Assembly: GCA_002423205.1 (NCBI GenBank)
Contig: DIUZ01000026.1
Location: 1-64,000, forward strand
Reading direction: 5' to 3'
DNA length: 64,000 nt
Source: Micavibrio sp. UBA6145
GTDB lineage: Bacteria; Pseudomonadota; Alphaproteobacteria; Micavibrionales; UBA1664
This document shows positions 55,058 through 63,310 of this stretch, in pieces (positions within the stretch are counted from its first letter, which is position 1; every line of letters starts with the position of its first letter). Below the pieces are notes generated by a model that made no database searches, had not been told where the DNA came from, and saw only the letters and a list, made by a program, of their open reading frames with translations. The translations under genes were made by a program, and so were the position numbers.

Positions 55058-55984
55058 ATGAAAGACCTGCACAAAAAGACAGTTCTGGTAACAGGAGGAA
55101 CGGGCTTTATTGGTAAGGCCCTGTGTAAAAAACTTATCCATCTGGAAGCACGCGTATATGTCCTGACACGCAGACAGAGCAATACATGCGATCCTGATAC
55201 ACAGGGTGTGAGGTATATTAAGTCCCTTGAGGATATAAGCGATGATAATGTCGATATCGTTATAAATCTGGCAGGCGAGCCAGTCGCGCAAAGATGGACA
55301 AAAAAGGCGAAGGAAAAAATCTGGAATAGCAGAATCGATCTTACATCCTCTATTATTTCCTATATCAAAAGATCGCCCTCAAAGCCATCTTTGCTTCTTA
55401 ATGCATCGGCAATCGGATTCTATGGAACCGATAGAGAGCTAGAGTTTTATGAGAATACGCCTCATGCCCCAGGCGGTGTTTTTTCACGCGCCCTGTGCAG
55501 TGCATGGGAGATGGAGGCAAGCAAGGCCGAGCTTTATGGCGTGCGAACCGTATTCATGCGCATCGGCGCCGTACTGGAAAAAGACGGCGGCATGCTTGCC
55601 AAACTTTTACCGGCATTTCGTTTAGGATTAGGAGGTCCAATAGGAGATGGGCGACAATGGCTCTCCTGGATAGACCGTGAAGATTTGATCGATCTGATTT
55701 TATTCGCTATCGGCAACCCATCCCTCAGCGGCGCCATCAATGCTACCACCCCCAATCCAGTGAGAAATGAACGATTTGCAAAGACTTTGGCATCAATATT
55801 AGACAGGCCTGCTTTTATACGAACACCCGGGTTTATACTGCGTCTTATATTCGGTGAAATGGCCGATGAACTTATGCTTCAAGGACAAAAAGTCATTCCA
55901 GGAAAAGCCTTGGAAAGTGGTTTCATATTTAAATACCCTACCTTGGATTTATCGCTGAAGCATATACTCGAGAGAAAGCAGTAA
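55058..55984 (+). CDS. TIGR01777-family NAD-dependent epimerase/reductase
   Basis: 308 residues from the ATG at 55058, chosen because GGAGAG lies six bases upstream; an ATG four codons earlier is possible. The Rossmann motif is VTGGTGFIGKAL; NLAGEPVAQRW and the NASAIGFYGT block identify the YfcH/SDR39U1 group. A C-terminal DUF1731-like end (TPGFILRLIFGEMADELMLQGQKVIPGKALESGF; split here as motif, residues near 260-295) is characteristic. The substrate is unknown. Members often lie near the Cfa/COG2907 cluster or photo-oxidative stress genes. A SOUL gene follows 10 bases later. Confidence 0.92.
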   Translation: MKDLHKKTVLVTGGTGFIGKALCKKLIHLEARVYVLTRRQSNTCDPDTQGVRYIKSLEDISDDNVDIVINLAGEPVAQRWTKKAKEKIWNSRIDLTSSIISYIKRSPSKPSLLLNASAIGFYGTDRELEFYENTPHAPGGVFSRALCSAWEMEASKAELYGVRTVFMRIGAVLEKDGGMLAKLLPAFRLGLGGPIGDGRQWLSWIDREDLIDLILFAIGNPSLSGAINATTPNPVRNERFAKTLASILDRPAFIRTPGFILRLIFGEMADELMLQGQKVIPGKALESGFIFKYPTLDLSLKHILERKQ

Positions 55985-55994
55985 ACATAGGCGC

Positions 55995-56627
55995 ATGAGA
56001 AGGAAATATATGTTGTGGGTTGCACTGGCTGGCGTTGTGGTGATCGGTGGAGCTTTATGGGGTCCAATTGTGAGCAACGTTGAACAGCCTTCATACAAAG
56101 TCATCGAAAGCCATCAGAGTTTCGAAATTCGTGGCTACCCACCTATGATCGTTGCCGAGGCCGACGCCTCCGGTGAACGTAAACAAGCGATAAACGAAGG
56201 TTTCAGCATCATTGCTGATTATATCTTCGGCAATAACCTTTCCTCTCAAAAAGTCGCTATGACCGCCCCCGTAATACAGCAAGAAAGCGAAAAAATTGCG
56301 ATGACTGCACCTGTAATCCAACAGGCTATGGGTAATTCATGGCAGGTACGATTCATTATGCCATCCAGCTACACTATGGATACGCTTCCCAAACCAAAAA
56401 ATCCCGCTGTGAGGTTGATCGAGATAGAAGCAAAGCAAGTCGCGGTAGTCCGATTTTCGGGGCTAGCTGACGAAGACAGTTTAAAGAGCCATACAGACCA
56501 CTTGGTCACATTCATCGGCGCAAGAAAACTTAAGGCGATATCTACTCCCGCATATGCTTTTTATAATCCACCATGGACGCTCCCGTTTATGCGCCGCAAC
56601 GAGATTATGATCGAGGTTGCTCGCTGA
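55995..56627 (+). CDS. SOUL-family heme-binding protein
   Basis: 210 residues. The ATG at 55995 lacks a good ribosome-binding site, whereas the in-frame ATG at 56010 has AAGGAA six bases before it, so the true start may be residue 6. A membrane anchor at about 7-28 is followed by the SOUL domain (YKVIESHQSFEIRGYPP, then VAMTAPVIQQ). The VIQQ segment is repeated twelve residues later as IAMTAPVIQQ, a normal family feature. The C-terminal YAFYNPPWTLPFMRRNEIM is typical. It binds heme in the periplasm; the physiological role is not known. Confidence 0.93.
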   Translation: MRRKYMLWVALAGVVVIGGALWGPIVSNVEQPSYKVIESHQSFEIRGYPPMIVAEADASGERKQAINEGFSIIADYIFGNNLSSQKVAMTAPVIQQESEKIAMTAPVIQQAMGNSWQVRFIMPSSYTMDTLPKPKNPAVRLIEIEAKQVAVVRFSGLADEDSLKSHTDHLVTFIGARKLKAISTPAYAFYNPPWTLPFMRRNEIMIEVAR

Positions 56628-57039
56628 AATTCATGTGACCGGTTTCTCACAGGACACTTGGTTTCATAAGGGGAAGTGTCCGGGTCGAACCTATATTTGC
56701 CAAACGGCAAAACAGGCCTGAAAGAAAACGCCCCTAATACCGTCGATGATCGACATTTCTCTCCGTTTGGAAAACCACAGAAAGCAAAAAGCCCGCTATT
56801 AGCGGGCCTCTGATGCACTTCTTCTCCCCAGTTAGGCAACAGGCAGACTAAATGGCTGTGGTGCCAGTCCACCACTAACCTTTCTCTCAACCAAGCAGGC
56901 CCTAAACTGTTAATGGTGGCCGGTTCTTACTGAAAGTTGGCGAAATTGGTAAAAATCCAACCGTTCTTCAAAGTATTATATTATGAATAATGATTCCAGC
57001 CGGTAGCAGCACACATTATGGTATGCGTTCCACGTCACT
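56628..57039. other. Non-coding interval with terminator and hairpin
   Basis: About 410 bases without a convincing gene. It contains a Rho-independent terminator for the minus strand at 56791-56807 and a GTGGTG-CCAGTC-CACCAC hairpin at 56858-56875. An untranslated RNA or long 3' leader of the HTH gene may lie here. A frame spanning 56561-56890 on the minus strand runs across the terminator and is not called. Confidence 0.5.
56786..56807 (-). terminator. Rho-independent terminator, leftward
   Basis: GCCCGCTATTAGCGGGC (56791-56807) is a perfect 8-bp stem with a one-base centre. On the minus strand it is followed at once by TTTTTGCTTT, a U-tract. It ends leftward transcripts, such as the HTH gene or an RNA between 56808 and 57039. 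Confidence 0.8.
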
Positions 57040-57411
57040 CTATACTTGCCTCTCCGGCAATCTTTGAAACCAGTCCTGAATATCAGCAACAGCGATAATG
57101 GTCTTTCGACCGGACTTGCGAACCTTCAAACGTCCGCAAGCAATCTCGGCGTAAAGGGTGCTACGCCCCAACCCCATCATGCGCATCGCCTCGGAGACGC
57201 GTACAAAAAGCTTTTCAGGTTTGACTTGATCCTGCTGTATCCCCTGGGGTACAGGCACACGCAGAACACGTCTAACCGGCGCTTCTTCTCGTCTCCCCGC
57301 CTCACGCTTTAGATCGCGTGCAAGAATGTCCCAAAGCTGGGCTTCCTCACGCATGAGAACCGCGCGCTTTTGGGCGAGCTCGCTAAAATTTCTTAAAAGA
57401 TATTGCTGCAT
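57040..57411 (-). CDS. Excisionase-like helix-turn-helix protein
   Basis: 123 residues with an excellent ribosome-binding site (AGGAGGAGAC before the ATG). The first 70 residues are charged and helical with no recognised domain. Residues of about 70-120 form an AlpA/excisionase-type winged HTH (VSEAMRMMGLGRSTLYAEIA, GRLKVRKSGRKTIIAV, DIQDWFQRL). Such domains serve in excision or regulation of integrative elements. It lies next to tRNA-Gly, a usual integration site, but no integrase is visible in the window. It could also be a simple transcription regulator. Confidence 0.85.
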   Translation of the reverse strand: MQQYLLRNFSELAQKRAVLMREEAQLWDILARDLKREAGRREEAPVRRVLRVPVPQGIQQDQVKPEKLFVRVSEAMRMMGLGRSTLYAEIACGRLKVRKSGRKTIIAVADIQDWFQRLPERQV

Positions 57412-57475
57412 GTCTCCTCCTAACTGTGGTCACCATTAAATAGGCAATAGCCAAAGGATGACGAAAGAGGAGAGC

Positions 57476-57549
57476 TGGAGCGGGTGAAGGGAATCGAACC
57501 CTCATAGTCAGCTTGGAAGGCTGATGCTTTACCACTAAGCTACACCCGC
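57476..57549 (-). tRNA. tRNA-Gly(UCC)
   Basis: On the minus strand, the 5' end GCGGGTG pairs with CACCCGC. The D arm is GCTT/AAGC, the anticodon stem TCAGC/GCTGA holds loop CTTCCAA (anticodon UCC), and the T arm contains GGTTCGATTCC. Discriminator T and an encoded CCA end at 57476. 74 nt in all. Confidence 0.96.
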
Positions 57550-57762
57550 GCTGCACAAGGTTTATCAGGAAACTTATGTCTATTCAACAATCGCGCAAAA
57601 TGGCGAATTGGTTGGGTTTCCAGAGAAACTATCGGACTATTTCTCCTAAGCCCATCATCATCGTCGCGCGTAGTCTACAAAGACAGGAGGGGGAGGAACT
57701 TTAACCATAAAATGGTGTTTGTTTATTGTAGTTAAAACTGAATAACACCTTAAGGATCTAAA

Positions 57763-58170
57763 ATGACCTTCTCCGTCCCCCGGAATGCACTGATCGTAAT
57801 TGCCGATGGACAGCATGCGACCCTTTATCGGAACACTGCCGTCACTGGTATTAAAATTGAAAAAGCTGGAGAGATTTCAGCTGCCGGGCATGACGGCAAG
57901 GGTGCAGCCCCGGTGCCTACAGATACCACGCCGAATGAATTCAATGAAGCGAGCTTCGCTAAGCATATCGCTAATGACCTCTACGAACGTATACATAAGG
58001 GTGGAATTGATGCCTTGGTAATTATTGCTGATCCACAAACTTTGGGCCAGTTACGCCCAAGTCTTCATAAAGAAGTACAATCCCGCATAACGGGCGAACT
58101 GCATAAAACGCTTACGAATTCATCGGTAGCAGATATTGAAGGCATCCTAACCACGGCAGCGGCCGCCTGA
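57763..58170 (+). CDS. Host-attachment family protein (baeRF-like)
   Basis: 135 residues with AAGGA before the ATG. The pattern ALIVIADGQHATLYRN at the start and DLYERIHKGGIDALVIIADPQTLGQLRP in the middle matches the 'protein required for attachment to host cells' family, related to archaeal/bacterial release-factor-like (eRF1) folds. The literature name comes from Agrobacterium attachment; a molecular activity is not established. It stands alone between the tRNA and the FabI/MaoC genes. Confidence 0.85.
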   Translation: MTFSVPRNALIVIADGQHATLYRNTAVTGIKIEKAGEISAAGHDGKGAAPVPTDTTPNEFNEASFAKHIANDLYERIHKGGIDALVIIADPQTLGQLRPSLHKEVQSRITGELHKTLTNSSVADIEGILTTAAAA

Positions 58171-58265
58171 TTTCATACTCAGTGCCTTCCAAATAATGAA
58201 GCACGATTTTCGGCAATGTGCATAATTACTCCATATCGCTTCTCACGATGCATTGGCCAAGAATT

Positions 58266-58760
58266 TCATTCATTTTTTGATCGTTCTTTAAGTTCTATGT
58301 CTGGTAAGTTTACACGTTTGCGCCGTACTTTTTCTATAGGTGCGATCACTTCCGCTTCACCAGTGATCACGTGCGTACCCTCCTGATTAGAGCAGACGCA
58401 ATCAAGCTTCAAATGATGTTTCTCAGCATATTTTTCTTTGACGGTGACTTGAACCGTAATTGTATCGCCGATAGCGATAGGCGCCAGAAACCGAAATGTT
58501 TGCCCCAAATAAATTGTACCCGGACCTGGCAATAAAGTCCCTAAAACTGTGGACACTAGTGATCCACCCCACATCCCATGAGCGATAATCTTGTGAAACA
58601 TATCATTGCGCGCATACTCTTCATCGACATGCGCTGGATTCACATCGCCTGACATCACGGCGAATAGCTGAATATCTCGCTGCGTTAGGGTATGCGTAAT
58701 ATGCGCGGTGTCACCCACTCGTATTTCATTAAAAGTTTTGTTTTCGATATATATGTCCAT
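58266..58760 (-). CDS. MaoC-like (R)-hydratase, stand-alone
   Basis: 164 residues with a hot-dog fold hydratase motif: FAVMSGDVNPAHVDEEYA (catalytic Asp/His) and HGMWGGSLVSTVLG. It resembles the N-terminal domain of the bifunctional enoyl-CoA hydratase/phosphate acetyltransferase found in other alphaproteobacteria, where it is often next to an extra fabI. Here the protein stops right after the MaoC domain (PDIELKERSKNE) and no acetyltransferase or acetate kinase follows. It abuts the fabI stop with no gap. It probably hydrates trans-2-enoyl-CoA to 3-hydroxyacyl-CoA. Confidence 0.88.
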   Translation of the reverse strand: MDIYIENKTFNEIRVGDTAHITHTLTQRDIQLFAVMSGDVNPAHVDEEYARNDMFHKIIAHGMWGGSLVSTVLGTLLPGPGTIYLGQTFRFLAPIAIGDTITVQVTVKEKYAEKHHLKLDCVCSNQEGTHVITGEAEVIAPIEKVRRKRVNLPDIELKERSKNE

Positions 58761-59534
58761 CTAAGCGGCCATGATGCTGAATCCGGCATCAATATAAGAG
58801 ACGCTTCCGGTGACAAGGCGTGCTTCATCACTTACCAAAAATCGGGCATAGGCGCCCACACAATCGATGCAGACAAGCTCATGCTGCGGAGATTTATCCT
58901 TGGCCAAAGTCAGTAGTTCGTCAAAATGATCTATGCCACTTGCAGCCCGCGTCGCAATTGGCCCCGGAGAAAGAGCATTCACACGGATATTCTTTTGACC
59001 TAGCTCTGCTGCAAGGGCCCGAACAGATGCTTCCAGTGCAGATTTAACTGGCCCCATCATATTATAATGCTCAACGACCTTTTGAGCGCCGTGATAGCTT
59101 AAAGTTAAGAGACATCCGCCATCCTTCATCAACGGCTCAGCCAAACGCGCCATTCTTATGAACGAGTGACAAGATATATCCATTGCCGCTAGGAACCCTT
59201 CGCGCGAAGAGTCTGTAACACGACCATTTAAATCACTTTTCGGCGCGAAAGCAACGGCATGAAGCAGAAAATCCAGCTTACCCCACTTATCTTCAACCGC
59301 CTGAAAAACTGCTTTCATTTGCTCCTCATTCTGTACATCCAGCGGCAGGATAAGAGGCGAAACGATCGACTCCGCCAAGGGACGTACATGAGGCTCCGCC
59401 TTGTCGTTCAGATAGGTAATGGCCAGTTCTGCACCGGCTTCATGGAAAGCATGGGCACAACCCCACGCAATCGACTTATCGTTGGCAATGCCAACGACTA
59501 ACCCTTTTTTATGTGAGAGCGCACTTGATTTCAT
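58761..59534 (-). CDS. fabI: Enoyl-ACP reductase, FabI family
   Basis: 257 residues. NAD site GLVVGIANDKSIAWGCAHAF (family-typical spacing), HAVAFAPKS and the active-site Y-x6-K in YNMMGPVKSALEASVR are all present, along with VNALSPGPIATRAASGI. It catalyses the last reductive step of fatty-acid elongation. Its pairing with a MaoC hydratase suggests a second, specialised FabI rather than the main one; that cannot be settled from the window. Confidence 0.94.
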   Translation of the reverse strand: MKSSALSHKKGLVVGIANDKSIAWGCAHAFHEAGAELAITYLNDKAEPHVRPLAESIVSPLILPLDVQNEEQMKAVFQAVEDKWGKLDFLLHAVAFAPKSDLNGRVTDSSREGFLAAMDISCHSFIRMARLAEPLMKDGGCLLTLSYHGAQKVVEHYNMMGPVKSALEASVRALAAELGQKNIRVNALSPGPIATRAASGIDHFDELLTLAKDKSPQHELVCIDCVGAYARFLVSDEARLVTGSVSYIDAGFSIMAA

Positions 59535-59770
59535 TCTAACCCCACAGGAATTACATAAAACAATATGCAGTGTTGTATATAATAAACCAGTGTTAAGTGG
59601 AATCTTAAGGGTAAAAATCTATGACCGTTACGGCAGCGTGCTCTTGGTGAGTGTTGCGTGTCTACTGTTTGTAAGAGCATTGCGAGAAGTTAGACGCGCA
59701 CACGACTTAAGCAGGCCGTATTGCACATATCACTCAATTTTATGTCTATGGATGATGGTGCGAGCTGGAT

Positions 59771-60907
59771 TTATGCCGCTTTGGGGAAGGACGCAGAAAA
59801 AGTGGTGCCGTCTTTTTCTGAAGAGGTCACGCCAATTTTACCACCATGTGCAGTTACAATCTCTTTGGTAATAAAAAGTCCCAGACCAAGATTTGTTGAT
59901 TCAGTTTCTTCTTGTCCATCTTCTATAGTACCGCGCGTCAGGGAGTCGAATATCCTTCTGACCTTTTCTGCAGGAATTGGAATACCTTGATTATGCACGG
60001 ATAAAGTTACGTCTTGTGCATCACCTTTGACACTGACCTTAATAGTCGTGTTTTGAAATGAATATTGAATTGCGTTGCCAATCAAGTTTGAAAATACTTG
60101 CGCAATACGCGCTTTATCCCAATTACCCTCTGTATCTCCCATAATCTCAAGTTCAATTTCGCGTTTAGGGTAAGCCGCGCGCATTTCTTCAACCATCTGC
60201 TGGCTGACAAATTTGAAATCCATAGGAACGGCAATAACAGGAAGCCCTGCGCCAAACCGCGCGCGTGTCAGATCAAGAAGATTGGCAACAATTTCATTTA
60301 TGCGCCATCCGCTTTCGGTGATTTGAGTAATAAGCATTCTCTGCCGCTCATTGAGTGTGCCAATTTTTAACATGAGCTCTGCTGAGCCCAATACGGCACC
60401 GAGAGGATTGCGAATATCGTGCCCCAAAATAGCCAAAAACAGATCTTTCGAATGATCGAGCCTTTTTGTGTAATGGCTGATGGATTCACTCATGGCCTGA
60501 TCGACGGCTTCATTAAACCTAGTTACATCAAGCATGTCTGTGCCATTCATTTCCGAAGACTGCGCGCTCCATAGCTTAATCACACTTGCACGTAGAGCGC
60601 GATATTCCGAAACCATCTGATCCATGTTAAAACCACCGTCCAGCCGTAAGGACGCATGGATTTCTGCGGCACTATACCCTTGTTCTCGAGTGTCTTTCGG
60701 ACCCTCTCCATGAGATTTTTTTATTTGTTCGGAATCTGTCTGCGGGGACTCTAAGTCATCTGCAATAAATATGAGTATTTTGTCGATATGATCGCGCAGG
60801 GCTAAGGGGCTACTATCCTCATCGGTCGAGACGAGAGTCCTCGCAAAACTTTCCCATTCACCAATTATTGCTCCAGAACTGGCACGGATAAAATCCGATA
60901 AGCGCAT
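59771..60907 (-). CDS. Soluble RsbRD-type sensor histidine kinase
   Basis: 378 residues from the ATG at 60907 (an in-frame TTG seven codons earlier is less likely). Residues of about 1-150 resemble the RsbRD_N helical sensor domain (LSDFIRASSGAIIGEWESFARTL; first part of a four-helix globin-like fold). HisKA follows with FLAILGHDIRNPLGAVLGS, then HATPase_c with NLIGNAIQYS and NLGLGLFITKEIV. There is no membrane segment or receiver, and no partner regulator is adjacent. It is probably a cytoplasmic stress sensor; the signal is unknown. Confidence 0.92.
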   Translation of the reverse strand: MRLSDFIRASSGAIIGEWESFARTLVSTDEDSSPLALRDHIDKILIFIADDLESPQTDSEQIKKSHGEGPKDTREQGYSAAEIHASLRLDGGFNMDQMVSEYRALRASVIKLWSAQSSEMNGTDMLDVTRFNEAVDQAMSESISHYTKRLDHSKDLFLAILGHDIRNPLGAVLGSAELMLKIGTLNERQRMLITQITESGWRINEIVANLLDLTRARFGAGLPVIAVPMDFKFVSQQMVEEMRAAYPKREIELEIMGDTEGNWDKARIAQVFSNLIGNAIQYSFQNTTIKVSVKGDAQDVTLSVHNQGIPIPAEKVRRIFDSLTRGTIEDGQEETESTNLGLGLFITKEIVTAHGGKIGVTSSEKDGTTFSASFPKAA

Positions 60908-61101
60908 GTGTTCTTTTCTTGCTGACAATTAGTAACGGATGGGCCTCTATATAAGTTCCAAGAAGCAATAGCCGAACGCTTTTACCTAGAATCCGCTCTT
61001 TAAGCATTAGTGGACCCGGCTATGAGAATGTTATGGTTTACCACATCACATGTTATCACTCTAGGCTCTGATAATTGAAAATGAAGAAATTGAATGAGAG
61101 C

Positions 61102-61215
61102 TTAGCCTAACAGGGCCAAACCAGACCCAACCTCTGTGCCGACGGCCGTAATAGTAAGCAAAATTGCGTTCCAAAGACGGCTAGACTGCGTAGATTTTTT
61201 CTCTGTATGTTTCAT
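61102..61215 (-). CDS. Small single-helix membrane peptide (37 aa)
   Basis: A 37-residue frame begins at the ATG at 61215, seven bases after AAGGAG, a near-perfect ribosome-binding site. The first 17 residues are polar and positive (MKHTEKKSTQSSR), and the rest is one hydrophobic helix ending VGSGLALLG. A longer frame can be read upstream to 61353, but it runs through a tRNA-like sequence and has no ribosome-binding site. Function unknown. Confidence 0.55.
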   Translation of the reverse strand: MKHTEKKSTQSSRLWNAILLTITAVGTEVGSGLALLG

Positions 61216-61437
61216 TCGATGCTCCTTCTGATCAGTAGTCTTTAACAGTAAGTACTGTGCCATTAACGTAATGGCACACATCAGGAGACCAACGACACAG
61301 AGGGTTGCCACAGGAATCGAACCTACACCCGAAAGACCTGTTAGGCTAAGCACTCAATGAGATACTAAATTTCGTACATAATTTCGCAAGTATCGATCCT
61401 AAGGAAGGTTGATTTAGATTTCAGAAAAAAGCAAAAA

Positions 61438-61986
61438 TTAGATAATACCAATCGTAACTAGCAAGTACCTCAAGTCGTCGTCAAATTCAGCTACGCGGAC
61501 CAAATCTTCCTTAGAAAATTTCATTGCCAAAGTTCTCGCGTCAGCAGGCTTCCGATATTCTGGCCATAAGCGCATTATTTCTCTACTTACAGTCAGGCGA
61601 TCGGGAATAGTTCTTTCGCTTCCAGGCTTTAACATTCGTAGCATCAAGCCTTCAATATTAGGCAACTGACAACACAAAGTTAAACCTTCATTTGCAGCGT
61701 TTTCTTTTAATTGCCCGATGGGAAGATCACCCGTATCAGCCCGATCACCATCAACTATAAGAAAGCTCCTATGATATCCCCCCTTACTCAAACCTCGCCT
61801 CCTGTAAAGAAGAGCGGTTCTGAGCATGCCGCTATATCCACCGCCTCCCAAAGGATAACAGTCTAAATGAATGTGAAGATTTTGCTGCTCAGATAAATCT
61901 TGCAGCCATTTTATAAATGACTGCTCGCTCTCACCTTCCGCGCCAACAAAATATCGAGTTCTTTTTCTGATGGGCGCCATAGTCAT
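61438..61986 (-). CDS. rloB: RloB-like TOPRIM-type protein, defence partner
   Basis: 182 residues. GAEGESEQSFIKWL near the N-terminus gives the first acidic motif of the RloB/OLD TOPRIM-like fold, and LIVDGDRADTG the DxD motif. PNIEGLMLRML corresponds to the PxxExWLL-like block of RloB. It overlaps the ATPase gene by four bases (ATGA). In related OLD/PARIS/RloAB pairs the TOPRIM partner is a nuclease released or activated by the ATPase on phage infection; that role here is inferred. Confidence 0.75.
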   Translation of the reverse strand: MTMAPIRKRTRYFVGAEGESEQSFIKWLQDLSEQQNLHIHLDCYPLGGGGYSGMLRTALLYRRRGLSKGGYHRSFLIVDGDRADTGDLPIGQLKENAANEGLTLCCQLPNIEGLMLRMLKPGSERTIPDRLTVSREIMRLWPEYRKPADARTLAMKFSKEDLVRVAEFDDDLRYLLVTIGII

Positions 61987-63176
61987 CCTATATGGGGGAC
62001 GGCACCCAATTCACCCGCAAGATACTTTTTCATTAAACTAGGTTCACGTCTTAAGCCCTGAATATCTCTGGCTCCATAAACAGCGCTTGGCTTACCGCTG
62101 CCTTTTTCTACAAGAAACACCTGCTCCTTCTCCATCTCATCCAAAAGGGCAGGATTATGTGCAGTAAAGAGCAATTGCGCTCCGCTTCTATTACGCTCAG
62201 GATCGCAAAACCATCTAAAAAGTTCAGGTATCAGCATAGGATGTAAATCTGTATCGAGCTCATCTATTAAGGCCACGCTGCCAGTCTCTAAGACATACTG
62301 AAGCTTTGGAAAAACTTCGATAAATTTTCGAGTGCCCACAGATTCCTCGTCCATAAATATGAAATCGTCTAAACCAATATGCTTAAATTTAGCGACGAGT
62401 CCCTGACTGCCTTGCTCTATGAGCATTTCTTCTAATCCAACATCTAGACGCCGTAACTCCCGATTTAACTTGTCTAGATATTCCGGCCTATTGGCATAGA
62501 AAGGCAATAACTGGTTAGCGTGGAATTGCGTTTTATCCAGCCCAGAAATATTTGTTTGCAGCGTATTTATGAACGAGATGAAGTTTAATGAAAGTTTATG
62601 GTTCAATTGAGCCAAGGTAGAAACTACGCTTGCGTTTGGCCGGATACTTAAAACGCGTGTATCACTTTCAGCAATCTCGAACTCCGGGCCAAAAGTGAAG
62701 CTTTGTTCTTTACGCTCAAAAACTTTTTTAAAACGACCCTTAGGAGCAAAGAAAAGAGCTTCGTACAAAACAGAATTTCCTACTCGATTACGCGTATGCG
62801 AAATATGCAACTCGTACTTGAAGAGTACGTTCGTTCCTTCGTCAGGATACGCACCATCAAATTCAACCATGATTTTGGAGGGTTTCTCCCACCAATCTTT
62901 TCTCTTAAAAGGTTGGAAAAATGGAATGTGCCCTTCGGGGGGAAGAGCAAAACTATTTCTAACGAAGAGAGCTCCTGACGCTACAGCGCGCAAAATCGTA
63001 GATTTTCCTGAAGCATTAGGACCAAAAAAGCCGACTACAACGGGCAATCGCTCTTCAGGGTTCACGCGTGATTTTTGGAAGCACGGTAAATGAGGAGCAT
63101 TTCCCGGTACACGAAATGAAATTTCCTGCTTTTCTGCAATGGAAAAGAAATTCTCTATAGCGATTTTATGGATCAT
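61983..63176 (-). CDS. rloA: AAA15/RloA-like ATPase of a putative defence pair
   Basis: 397 residues from the ATG at 63176 (a TTG two codons earlier is less likely). Walker A is FFGPNASGKST (about 52-60). A large insert of mostly helical sequence separates it from Walker B (SVALIDELDTDLHP) and the H motif (LLFTAHNPALLD). The C-terminal YLAGELGAVPHIG is typical of RloA proteins, which precede RloB. The two genes are coupled by ATGA. Base composition is markedly AT-rich, suggesting acquisition by transfer. Related ATPases sense phage or DNA damage in anti-phage systems. Confidence 0.85.
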   Translation of the reverse strand: MIHKIAIENFFSIAEKQEISFRVPGNAPHLPCFQKSRVNPEERLPVVVGFFGPNASGKSTILRAVASGALFVRNSFALPPEGHIPFFQPFKRKDWWEKPSKIMVEFDGAYPDEGTNVLFKYELHISHTRNRVGNSVLYEALFFAPKGRFKKVFERKEQSFTFGPEFEIAESDTRVLSIRPNASVVSTLAQLNHKLSLNFISFINTLQTNISGLDKTQFHANQLLPFYANRPEYLDKLNRELRRLDVGLEEMLIEQGSQGLVAKFKHIGLDDFIFMDEESVGTRKFIEVFPKLQYVLETGSVALIDELDTDLHPMLIPELFRWFCDPERNRSGAQLLFTAHNPALLDEMEKEQVFLVEKGSGKPSAVYGARDIQGLRREPSLMKKYLAGELGAVPHIG

Positions 63177-63181
63177 ATCCA

Positions 63182-63210
63182 ATATTTGACGTTTTTTTGT
63201 CGAAAGTCAA
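63182..63210 (-). promoter_or_regulatory. Candidate promoter of rloAB, TTGACT-N17-AAATAT
   Basis: On the minus strand, TTGACT (63210-63205) and AAATAT (63187-63182) are 17 bases apart, immediately before the rloA ATG at 63176, so the message would be nearly leaderless. A TTGAC-N15-GTCAA inverted repeat covers the -35 and the edge of the -10. Confidence 0.35.
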
Positions 63211-63310
63211 GTTAATTCAGGCAAAAAGCAGGATAATAATCAGATTTCGACATTTTTAAGGCAAATAGGATTTTTGAAACCGGTTTAATTTTTTTCGAGT
63301 GACCGCTCGC
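63183..63310. other. Short AT-rich gap
   Basis: About 130 AT-rich bases between the RloA-like gene and the next minus-strand gene. Apart from the promoter candidate I see no gene or repeat. Confidence 0.4.

Noticed and set aside
56561..56890. 109-residue minus-strand frame downstream of the SOUL gene
   Set aside because: It runs straight through a Rho-independent terminator and the end of the SOUL gene, with no recognisable domain.
61216..61353. N-terminal extension of the small membrane peptide to 83 residues
   Set aside because: The extension reads through the tRNA-like fragment and lacks a ribosome-binding site, whereas the internal ATG has a perfect one.
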